From assembly GCA_026397915.1 (NCBI GenBank), contig JAPLTX010000014.1:1-64000 (forward strand): a DNA stretch of 64,000 nt, given 5' to 3'. The notes under the pieces were generated by a model. It had not been told where the DNA came from and did no database searches. It was given only the letters and a program-made list of their open reading frames with translations. Made by a program: the position numbers and the translations under genes. Positions 35,152 through 41,836 of the stretch are shown here, in pieces. Every line of letters starts with the position of its first letter. Positions within the stretch are counted from its first letter, which is position 1. This DNA comes from Verrucomicrobiota bacterium (GTDB taxonomy: Bacteria > Verrucomicrobiota > Verrucomicrobiia > CAIQCK01).

Positions 35152-35841
35152 ATGACGAAACACTCTGCCGTTATCCTCGCCGTCACACTCTGCCTTGCCT
35201 CAACCCTCGCATCCGCCGGCGAAAAAGGCTTCGTGCCGATCTTCAACGGCAAGAACCTCGACGGCTGGCAGGGCATCGGCGGTGACACCAGCAGTTACTA
35301 CGTCGAGAACGGCGAGCTTATCTGCAAGGACACCGGCAAGGTCCACATCTTCACAACGAAGGAATACGCCAACTTCATCCTGCGGCTGGAGATCAAGCTC
35401 GATCCCGGCGGCAACAACGGCGTCGGCATTCGCACGAAGGTCAGCAAACAGCCGCACATCGAGGGCACGGAGGTTCAAGTGCTCGATGACCCCTACTACG
35501 TTCGCGGCATTCCGCTCCAAGGCAAAGAGCCCAAGGATTGGCCGGCGCTCAAGGATTACCAGCATCACGGATCGCTCTACGGCGTGGTGCCCGCCAAACC
35601 CGGCCATCTCAAGCCTGCCGGCCAATGGAACCAGGAGGAGATCGTCTGCGACGGCCGCCGCGTGAAGGTCACACTCAACGGCGTGGTGATCGTGGACGCC
35701 GACTTCGACAAGGTGAAGCCGATTGACGGACACGAGCATCCCGGCCTGTTCTACGAGAGAGGTTTCATCGGCCTCCACGCCCACGGCAACTACGGCGCGA
35801 AGATTTATTTCCGCAACATGCGGGTCAAGGAACTGAAGTAA
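35152..35841 (+). CDS. Secreted DUF1080 (3-keto-disaccharide hydrolase-like) protein
   Basis: 229 residues; signal peptide MTKHSAVILAVTLCLASTLA. A DUF1080 concanavalin-like beta-sandwich is recognised by FVPIFNGKNLDGWQGIGGD at the start, FILRLEIKLDPGGNNGVGIR in the middle, then EVQVLDD, QHHGSLYGV, NQEEIVCDGRRVKVTLNG, and GFIGLHAHGNYGAKIYFRNM at the end. The length is typical for a single-domain member. Some members hydrolyse 3-keto-glycosides made by periplasmic oxidoreductases of the Gfo/Idh/MocA type, one of which is encoded at 20518-21696; a link is plausible but not shown. AAAGGAG precedes the start. The sulfatase start follows its stop by one base, so they are co-translated. Confidence 0.9.
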   Translation: MTKHSAVILAVTLCLASTLASAGEKGFVPIFNGKNLDGWQGIGGDTSSYYVENGELICKDTGKVHIFTTKEYANFILRLEIKLDPGGNNGVGIRTKVSKQPHIEGTEVQVLDDPYYVRGIPLQGKEPKDWPALKDYQHHGSLYGVVPAKPGHLKPAGQWNQEEIVCDGRRVKVTLNGVVIVDADFDKVKPIDGHEHPGLFYERGFIGLHAHGNYGAKIYFRNMRVKELK

Positions 35842-35842
35842 G

Positions 35843-37336
35843 ATGAAGGCGCTGCTGGCGCTGCTCTCGTCCGTCGTGCTCGCTTCCGCTGTTGCCGGCG
35901 AACTACGCCGCCCCAACATCCTCTTCATCTACACCGACGACCAGAGCTACCGAACGCTCGGTTGCTATCGCGACCAGGGCGCTTGGCCGTGGGTGCGGAC
36001 GCCGAACATTGACCGGCTCGCAGCCGACGGCGTGCGGTTCACGAGCGCCTACGGCGCGTCGTGGTGCACGCCGAGCCGCGCGTGCGTGCTGACGGGCTTG
36101 TTGCCACATGGTATTCGCGGGTTGACGCTCACGGGCATCATCAAGGGCAGCTACGATCCGCAGGTCTGCCGCCACTGGCCCGCCGAACTCCGCAAGGCAG
36201 GTTACCACACCGCGATGATTGGTAAGTGGCACCTCAGCAACGACGCCGGCCACGGTCGCAACTGGGATCACTCGGTCGTGTGGGACCAAGCCGACATCAA
36301 GGGCGATTGGTATAACGACCAGATCCTCAGCATTGACGGCGCGCCGAAAACCATCGTGCCCGGCTACTCGACCGACGTTTACACGCGCTTCGCCAATGAT
36401 TACATCCGGGACAAGCATGACCGGCCGTGGATGCTTTGGCTCTGCTACAATGCGACGCACCTGCCCAACACCGTTCACCCGCGACATAAGGAGCAATACA
36501 AAGACGCCGACGTGACTGTGCCTTCCGACGTGTTCCCGCCGCGACCCGGCAAGCCGGCGCACATGCAGACGTGGACGCAGTGGACCAAACGCGATGATGG
36601 AATGCCGGTTTATGGCAAAGGCAAGCGACCGACACCGTTGCCCGAAATGGTTCGCGGCTACAACCGGCTCGTCTCCGCGCTCGACGAAAGCGTCGGCAAG
36701 TTGCTGAAGGCGCTCGAAGAAACCGGCCAGCTCGACAACACGCTCATCGTCTATACGTCCGACCAGGGTTTCGCGTGGGGCGAGCACGGTTTCGCGTGGA
36801 AGGTCGGAGGGTATGACGCCTGTATCAAAGCGCCGATGATCTTCCGCCTGCCCGGCCGCGTCGCGCGCGGCGGCGTCTGCAAACAGCCCGTCACCGTCGT
36901 GGACCTCGCGCCCACGCTGCTCGGCGTGGCGGGCGTCAAGCTGCCGTGGACGATGCACGGCCGCGACCTGCGCCCGCTGCTGAAACATCCGGCTGCGGCT
37001 TGGGATCGGCCGGCCATGATGGAGCACTTCTACCTCAAGTTCGGAGACCAGACCGATTGCGCGGTGCCTGACAAAGAGGCGAGAGGCCCGCTGCCGTGGT
37101 GGATTTCGTTGCGCCAGGGCCGCCACAAATACATCCGCACGCTCGCGGAAAACGAAATCGAGGAACTCTACGACCTCGAAAGCGACCCGGAGGAACTGAC
37201 CAACCTCGCCCTCATCCCGGAACACCGCTCCCTCCTCGAAGATTTCCGAGCCCGACTCGGAGCCGAGTTGAAGCGCACCAACGCGGGACTGCTCAAGAAC
37301 CTGCCGGTGCCGAGAACTGTAAAGCCGAAGGAATAG
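35843..37336 (+). CDS. Secreted sulfatase
   Basis: 497 residues with signal peptide MKALLALLSSVVLASAVAG. Metal-site RPNILFIYTDDQSYRTLGCY, formylglycine motif WCTPSRACVLTG with C75, MIGKWHLSNDAGHGRNWD, and VYTSDQGFAWGEHGFAWKVG. The combination of MIGKWHL and SDQGFxxGEHG is typical of S1-family choline/heparan/iduronate-type sulfatases. The start codon lies one base after the DUF1080 stop. It needs formylglycine maturation, but no competent maturase is visible in this window. Located in the periplasm. Likely desulfates glycan oligomers. Confidence 0.92.
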   Translation: MKALLALLSSVVLASAVAGELRRPNILFIYTDDQSYRTLGCYRDQGAWPWVRTPNIDRLAADGVRFTSAYGASWCTPSRACVLTGLLPHGIRGLTLTGIIKGSYDPQVCRHWPAELRKAGYHTAMIGKWHLSNDAGHGRNWDHSVVWDQADIKGDWYNDQILSIDGAPKTIVPGYSTDVYTRFANDYIRDKHDRPWMLWLCYNATHLPNTVHPRHKEQYKDADVTVPSDVFPPRPGKPAHMQTWTQWTKRDDGMPVYGKGKRPTPLPEMVRGYNRLVSALDESVGKLLKALEETGQLDNTLIVYTSDQGFAWGEHGFAWKVGGYDACIKAPMIFRLPGRVARGGVCKQPVTVVDLAPTLLGVAGVKLPWTMHGRDLRPLLKHPAAAWDRPAMMEHFYLKFGDQTDCAVPDKEARGPLPWWISLRQGRHKYIRTLAENEIEELYDLESDPEELTNLALIPEHRSLLEDFRARLGAELKRTNAGLLKNLPVPRTVKPKE

Positions 37337-37431
37337 CTTTGCTGTTTCACGGCGCGGCACTCTTCTGCGCCATTCCTACGCCGATGAGAAGCATCGTCAC
37401 AAACGACGTCTAGCGCGATTGCTCGACACCT

Positions 37432-38193
37432 CTATTTGCTGGATGAGATTCCTCGAAGCCTCTTCTCAAGATCATCTTTTAGTTGCTTCAGACTCTTGAA
37501 GAAGATCACCGGGTAGTCCTTGATATCAAACTCAATCTTAGTTTCGTGGCGGGCAATATAGACTGGTGTTTTCCCGCTCGCGTGAGCGAAGCCAGCCTCC
37601 CAGTAAACATTTGGGCGTTGGTCGGTCAGATCAACAATCACGAATTCCGCTTTTTGGATTGATTCGATGATACGATCGGTAATTCTCTCGTTTGAATCGG
37701 GCTCATCAACGCGCTCTGCTTGAATTCCGCAGCGTCGCGCCCCCTCCTTGATCGCATCGAGAACGTCAATCAGATCATGGTCATTCTCGTCCATTGGCAT
37801 GGCGATGAATGCATAATTGCTAATGATCTCCTGCCGAAGAACTGGCGTGGTTCTAGCTGACGGCGCATCCTCCGGCTCTGCGCGAAGCACTCCAATCGTC
37901 TGGTCCACCATATCAAGAACCGGTGGAATCAGATTCTGGAGGTAGGGTCGCTCAAAGATCATCGCAAACGGATCCAGATTTTTCATTATGAGACCGCCAA
38001 TTGCTGGCGGCGGCCCAATGGTTAATGTGGAAAAGCAACGCGCCTCAATCACTTGCTGACGAACCCATACTTTCTCCTGGCTAATCTGTGATCGAATCTC
38101 CTCTCTTCGTGAAGGCGTGGGCGCGTCAGAATCCCAGTCGCGCACGAGTTTCTTGAAGTTTTCAAGACGGGCAATCTTCTCTTGTGCATTCAT
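37432..38193 (-). CDS. TIR-like/nucleotide-binding domain protein, low-GC, possibly a defence or signalling effector
   Basis: 253 residues, no signal peptide or membrane helix. Residues 1-110 are helical with no recognised domain. Residues 127-253 form a Rossmann-like fold: YAFIAMPM, a helix, RVDEP (161-165), then AEFVIVDLTDQRPNVYWEAG (182-201) with D188 and E199. This is the pattern of predicted nucleotide-binding TIR-like or 2-deoxyribosyltransferase-like proteins (..viaDlT....NVyyElGyAha). Such domains occur in anti-phage and NAD-consuming systems, so an effector role is possible but not shown. Base composition stands out: 37501-37560 and 37621-37680 each have 26 G+C of 60, against 45 of 60 at 36901-36960. 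This suggests recent transfer. No defence partner gene is adjacent. A weak ribosome site precedes ATG 38193. Confidence 0.72.
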   Translation of the reverse strand: MNAQEKIARLENFKKLVRDWDSDAPTPSRREEIRSQISQEKVWVRQQVIEARCFSTLTIGPPPAIGGLIMKNLDPFAMIFERPYLQNLIPPVLDMVDQTIGVLRAEPEDAPSARTTPVLRQEIISNYAFIAMPMDENDHDLIDVLDAIKEGARRCGIQAERVDEPDSNERITDRIIESIQKAEFVIVDLTDQRPNVYWEAGFAHASGKTPVYIARHETKIEFDIKDYPVIFFKSLKQLKDDLEKRLRGISSSK

Positions 38194-38346
38194 GATGCGT
38201 CACTCGTTGGTTCAACGACTCTTACACTCCTGAACCCGTCGTGATTCTCCTTCAGCGAGACGGCTCAGGTTTCTAGCGCGGAGACTGTCACGGCGTTAGT
38301 AGCGCGTCAAGCGCGCCAGCAAATCGCCCTTCCGCAAACACAGGCT

Positions 38347-38374
38347 TTGCTTGCGCTGGGCGCCGGAGTAGAAC
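38347..38374 (+). promoter_or_regulatory. Promoter-like dispersed repeat, copy B (TTGCTT-N16-TAGAAC)
   Basis: TTGCTT (38347-38352), 16-nt spacer, TAGAAC (38369-38374), inside CAGGCTTTGCTTG...CGGAGTAGAACTCTG (15-mer at 38364-38378, identical to copy A). It is followed by an ATG at 38405 that opens an orphan signal-peptide fragment and, further on, by a sulfatase gene. Confidence 0.42.
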
Positions 38375-38404
38375 TCTGGCCACGCAAACACAGGTTTCCG
38401 CATC

Positions 38405-38473
38405 ATGAACGCTCATCTGATCAGCTTTGGCGCCGCACTGTGGCTGGCGGCGTGGAGGAAGCTCAAAGCTTAA
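38405..38473 (+). pseudogene. Orphan 5' fragment resembling the downstream sulfatase signal peptide
   Basis: A 22-codon frame reading MNAHLISFGAALWLAAW then a short charged end. Against the start of the sulfatase at 38614 (MNAPLVALAAALWLTAS), 10 of the first 16 residues are identical. The frame runs into the inverted-repeat element at 38459-38600 and stops there. Read as a leftover duplicate of a sulfatase 5' end whose remaining part is gone. A short functional leader peptide is the alternative. Confidence 0.45.
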
Positions 38474-38600
38474 AGCTCAAAGTTCAAAAGAAACTCCAGG
38501 TTCCAAGCTTCAAACTCCAATGCCGAGGAAGATTCCGCGTTGGAGCTTGAAAACTGAGCTTGGAAGTTGTTTTGAGCTTTGAACTTTGAACTTTGAACTT
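38459..38600. repeat. Long imperfect inverted repeat of AAAGTTCAAAG-type short repeats
   Basis: AT-rich segment unlike its surroundings. The right end has the 8-bp unit TTTGAACT repeated about three times; the left end has related AGCTCAAAG and AGTTCAAA units. The left half (38459-38530) and the reverse complement of the right half (38533-38600) align with frequent mismatches and small gaps, around a centre near 38530. It lies between the orphan fragment and the sulfatase start at 38614, and could fold into a long hairpin in the leader. Confidence 0.65.
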
Positions 38601-38613
38601 GCAGAATCTGTCC

Positions 38614-40485
38614 ATGAACGCACCTCTAGTCGCTCTTGCCGCTGCACTATGGCTGACAGCGAGTCTCGCAGCCGCGCCCGCCCCGCGTCCCAACATCCTC
38701 TGGCTCACCGCCGAGGACATCTGCCCGAACCTCGGTTGTTATGACGACACGTATGCCGTCACGCCGAACCTCGACCGGTTCGCCACACAGGCCGTGCGCT
38801 ACACGCAGGCGTTCGGCATCACCGGCGTCTGCGCGCCGAACCGCTCGTGCCTCATCACCGGCGTGTTCCCGACGCGGCTCGGCAGCCACGGGATGCGCTC
38901 GACCACGACGCTGCCGGCGGCCGTGAAGTGTTTCAGCGAATACCTGCGCGAGGCGGGCTACTACTGCTCCAACAACGCCAAGACCGACTACAACTTCGCC
39001 GTGCCGAAGAACGCGTGGGACGATTGCAGCCGCAAGGGCCACTGGCGCAACCGCAAGCCGGGCCAGCCGTTTTTCGCCGTGTTCAACCACGAGGTCTGCC
39101 ACGAGAGCCAGATTCGCGTGCCGGAGGCGAAGTATCAGCAGAACACCGCCCGCCTCACGCCCGCGCAACGCCACGATCCCGCCAAGGCGCCGGTGCCGCC
39201 GTTTCATCCCGACACGCCGGAGGTGCGCCGCGACTGGGCGCGTTACTACGACAACATCACCGCGATGGACTACCAGGTCGCCGACAAGCTCAAGGAACTG
39301 GAGGACGCCGGCCTCGCCGAGGACACCATCGTCTTCTTCTTCGGCGACAACGGCACGGGCCTGCCGGGGATGAAGAAGTGGATTTGGGAAGGCGGCCTCC
39401 ACGTGCCGCTGCTGGTCCACTTCCCGAAGAAATGGCAACACCTCGCGCCCGTCGCACCCAACCAGACCACCGACCGCATGGTCAGCTTCGTGGACTTTGC
39501 GCCGACGGTGCTGAGCCTCTGCGGCGTGAAGCTCCTGCCGCACCTGCAAGGCACGGCGTTCCTCGGCGAGCAAACCGGCAAGCCGCGCGAATACACCCAC
39601 GCCATTCGCGACCGGATGGCGGAGCGGTTCGACATCGTGCGCGTCGTGCGCGACCGGCGCTACCAGTATCACCGCAACTTCATGCCGCACCTGAGCTGGT
39701 CGCAGTTCGTGAGCTACACCGAGGAAATGCCGATGATGAAGGCATGGCGTCAACTCGCCAGCGAAGGCAAGCTCACCGGCCCGCCCGCGCGCTATTTCGC
39801 GCCGAGAAAGCCGGTCGAGGAGCTTTACGACAACGAAACCGACCCGAACCAGATCAACAACCTCGCCGCCGACCCGAAACATCGCGACACGTTGAAGCGG
39901 CTGCGCGCCGAGTGCGTCCGCTGGATGAAGGCGACGGGCGACCTCGGCCTGCTGCCCGAGCACGAGATGCTCCTCCGCGCCGCCGGCAGCACGCCGTGGG
40001 AAATCGCTACCGACCCGCGCAAGAACCTGCTCGACGCGCTACTCAATGCCGCCAGCATCGCCGACGAGATGAAACCTGCCAACGTCTCGCGTCTCGCGGC
40101 ACTGTTGGAGAACAAAGACGCCGCGTTGCGCTGGTGGGGTGCGATGGGCCTTGTGGCGCTCGGCAAGGACGCCAAGCCCGCCGAGTCGGCGCTGCGGAAG
40201 GCAATGGCCGACGATTCCCCATCCGTTCGTATCGCGGTCGCCGAAGCCATCGGTAATCTCGGCGACCACGCCGCCGCGCTGCCGGTGTTGACGAAGGCGC
40301 TGGAGCACGACGCACCGTTGGTCCGTCTCGCCGCGATCAACGTGCTCGACCGTTTCGGCTCGAAGGCAAAACCGGCGTTGCCGGCAATTCGAGCTGCTAA
40401 GATGAAACAGAAGGATTTCGTCGCCGACTTCTTCAACCGGATGGTGGAGTATTTGCCCGCACAACTGGAAGCCGCCAAACCGTGA
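38614..40485 (+). CDS. Secreted sulfatase with C-terminal HEAT repeats
   Basis: 623 residues from ATG 38614; signal peptide MNAPLVALAAALWLTASLAA. Metal-site RPNILWLTAEDICPNLGCY, formylglycine motif VCAPNRSCLITG with C73, then VFFFGDNGTGLPGMKKWIWE and LRVPL-type segment GGLHVPLLVHFP. The sequence order resembles heparan N-sulfatase (sulfamidase)-like members. From about residue 490 the protein carries HEAT-like helical repeats (RLAALLENKDAALRWWGAMG, then MADDSPSVRIAVAEAIGNLG, and KALEHDAPLVRLAAINVLDR), usually protein-binding. This makes it about 130 residues longer than a plain sulfatase. Converges on the SUMF1-like gene 58 bp away. Confidence 0.9.
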   Translation: MNAPLVALAAALWLTASLAAAPAPRPNILWLTAEDICPNLGCYDDTYAVTPNLDRFATQAVRYTQAFGITGVCAPNRSCLITGVFPTRLGSHGMRSTTTLPAAVKCFSEYLREAGYYCSNNAKTDYNFAVPKNAWDDCSRKGHWRNRKPGQPFFAVFNHEVCHESQIRVPEAKYQQNTARLTPAQRHDPAKAPVPPFHPDTPEVRRDWARYYDNITAMDYQVADKLKELEDAGLAEDTIVFFFGDNGTGLPGMKKWIWEGGLHVPLLVHFPKKWQHLAPVAPNQTTDRMVSFVDFAPTVLSLCGVKLLPHLQGTAFLGEQTGKPREYTHAIRDRMAERFDIVRVVRDRRYQYHRNFMPHLSWSQFVSYTEEMPMMKAWRQLASEGKLTGPPARYFAPRKPVEELYDNETDPNQINNLAADPKHRDTLKRLRAECVRWMKATGDLGLLPEHEMLLRAAGSTPWEIATDPRKNLLDALLNAASIADEMKPANVSRLAALLENKDAALRWWGAMGLVALGKDAKPAESALRKAMADDSPSVRIAVAEAIGNLGDHAAALPVLTKALEHDAPLVRLAAINVLDRFGSKAKPALPAIRAAKMKQKDFVADFFNRMVEYLPAQLEAAKP

Positions 40486-40512
40486 TCCTCGGCTTTGGCC
40501 AAAGATGCGAAA

Positions 40513-40531
40513 CCTTACGCGGAGCGTGAGG
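40513..40531. repeat. Small palindrome with GGA/TCC loop
   Basis: CCTTACGC, loop GGA, GCGTGAGG: 7 of 8 stem positions pair. It lies between two convergent genes and shares loop and core (ACGC/GCGT) with the palindrome at 292-312. It may serve as a bidirectional terminator; there is no T-run. Confidence 0.45.
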
Positions 40532-40543
40532 GCTTGAACGAGT

Positions 40544-41605
40544 TCACGGCGACGACTTGGTTTTCGGCATCACCAGCTTCTGTAGAACTCGCGCGACCTC
40601 GTTGGAGAGATTGATGCCGCAGCTTACGCGAAAGCCGATGTCCGAGCCGCCGCAGGAATAAAGGCTCGACCAGCGCCGGGCGATGCGCGCGTCGAATGCG
40701 GGGCTTCGGAAGCTGCCGCCTTTGAGCGCGCGCGCCTTGCTCCGGGTGTAGTCCGCACAAAGCACCTCGGCGGCTCCGGCGGGATCCCACGCGTCGAGGC
40801 AGAGTTCGCGGACATTGCCCAGCATGTCGGCCAGACCGAAGCCGTTCCGACCGCGCGCGCCGCACGCGTTCACCGACGAGGTCGAGTCCGAGCCGCTGTC
40901 GTTCGCGCGCCAATTCAGCCGGCCGTTGCCATCCGCCAGCGAGTCACCCCACCAAAACATCGTGCCTTGCCGCTGGCCGCGGCAGGCGTATTCCCACTCG
41001 GCTTCCGACGGGAGACGGTAGATGCAACGCTCCGGCAGGCGGTTCGCGCGCTGCTCCCGCAGGGTGAGCCAATCGCAAAACGCCACCGCGTCCCGCCACG
41101 TGACCCACGCCACAGGATGGTCAGCCGGCCTTTTTTCGGGATACGAATCCAGAATGGCAAATCCCGTGATCGCGTCCGACTGGTAGTGGGCGTCGTTGAC
41201 GAACTGTTGCCACTGGCCCACCGTCAGTTCGGTCCTGCCGAGCCAGAAGCCCTGCCGGATCCGCGAGCGGCGAGGCTGCTGGCCCTCGTTGTCAACCTGT
41301 GTTTCTGTCGCGCCCATCGTCCTGGCTCGCGCGCGTTCCTCCGGGGTGCTGCCGAGCATGAACTCGCCCGGCGGGACATAGACCATCTCCATGCCGATGG
41401 TATTGGTGAAGATGGAGCCGGGTTGTTTGAGGGCGGAAGAGGAAATGGAGTGCTGGAGTGTTGGAGTGTTGGAGTCCGGGGAGGAGGGCTTGTGCCAGGG
41501 CCACCAACACAACAAACCCGCGACCGCGACAGCCGCGACGGCGACCGCGACGACGCCAACCTGTTTGAGGTTCGGCTTCTTCGGTTGTGAATCAGCAGTG
41601 GGCAT
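40544..41605 (-). CDS. Membrane-anchored SUMF1/FGE-fold protein lacking the catalytic cysteines
   Basis: 353 residues. One N-terminal transmembrane helix (about 16-35), a linker containing an 8-bp DNA tandem repeat, then a formylglycine-generating-enzyme (SUMF1) fold: GMEMVYVPPGEFMLGSTPEE, ELTVGQWQQFVNDAHY, HPVAWVTWRDAVAFCDWL, YRLPSEAEWEYACRGQ, GLADMLGNVRELCLD, ARALKGGSFRSPAFDARIAR and GFRVSC. In active FGE the region after GGS carries the two redox cysteines (GGSYMCHRSYC in human); here it reads GGSFRSPAFD with neither. It is therefore probably not a sulfatase maturase and more likely a ligand-binding or structural member. The position next to a sulfatase is suggestive only. Start at 41605; SD weak. 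Confidence 0.82.
   Translation of the reverse strand: MPTADSQPKKPNLKQVGVVAVAVAAVAVAGLLCWWPWHKPSSPDSNTPTLQHSISSSALKQPGSIFTNTIGMEMVYVPPGEFMLGSTPEERARARTMGATETQVDNEGQQPRRSRIRQGFWLGRTELTVGQWQQFVNDAHYQSDAITGFAILDSYPEKRPADHPVAWVTWRDAVAFCDWLTLREQRANRLPERCIYRLPSEAEWEYACRGQRQGTMFWWGDSLADGNGRLNWRANDSGSDSTSSVNACGARGRNGFGLADMLGNVRELCLDAWDPAGAAEVLCADYTRSKARALKGGSFRSPAFDARIARRWSSLYSCGGSDIGFRVSCGINLSNEVARVLQKLVMPKTKSSP
41446..41477. repeat. Octanucleotide tandem repeat inside a coding sequence
   Basis: Four 8-bp units: TGGAGTGC, TGGAGTGT, TGGAGTGT, TGGAGTCC. It falls in the linker of the SUMF1-like gene and codes for SNTPTLQHS on the minus strand. Because 8 is not a multiple of 3, gain or loss of one unit would shift the frame. 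Confidence 0.7.
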
Positions 41606-41663
41606 GAGTTAGCTCTCGTCCAACGAAGTGGTTCGCCAAGATTCCTTTCTTCCGTCGGGATGA

Positions 41664-41691
41664 AGTCTAGTGCGCGGATACAGCGGGTCAA
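41664..41691 (-). promoter_or_regulatory. Predicted promoter of the SUMF1-like gene (TTGACC-N16-TAGACT)
   Basis: On the minus strand TTGACC (41691-41686), 16-nt spacer, TAGACT (41669-41664), about 58 nt before the ATG at 41605. Same -35 hexamer as the other strong promoters in the window. Confidence 0.42.
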
Positions 41692-41710
41692 GCGCGACTG
41701 CTTCCCGCCC

Positions 41711-41783
41711 GTAGCGCCGGCATCCCTGCCGGCGGTGTTCTGGTGCTAAGCGAGAAGAACGCCGGCAGGGATGCCGGCGCTAC
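41711..41783. repeat. 73-bp double-hairpin palindrome, intergenic
   Basis: Perfect 23-nt arms at 41711-41733 and 41761-41783 around a 27-nt spacer; pairing continues inward with two mismatches (GGTGTTCT against AGAAGAAC). Each arm is a hairpin: GCCGGCA-TCCC-TGCCGGC and GCCGGCA-GGGA-TGCCGGC. The ends are GTAGCGC and GCGCTAC. Between the divergent SUMF1-like and carbamoyltransferase genes, directly upstream of the latter's promoter. Confidence 0.88.
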
Positions 41784-41797
41784 AGGTCGCCCGTTGC

Positions 41798-41827
41798 TTG
41801 ACGGTCTCGACCGCGCACCGTTAGAGT
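41798..41827 (+). promoter_or_regulatory. Predicted promoter of the carbamoyltransferase gene (TTGACG-N18-TAGAGT)
   Basis: TTGACG (41798-41803), 18-nt spacer, TAGAGT (41822-41827). The ATG is at 41837, only 9 nt after the -10, so the transcript would be nearly leaderless. No Shine-Dalgarno could fit. Confidence 0.55.
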
Positions 41828-41836
41828 GCGCGCTGC

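Noticed and set aside
40544..41605. Active formylglycine-generating enzyme for the sulfatases
   Set aside because: Both catalytic cysteines expected after the GGS motif are missing.
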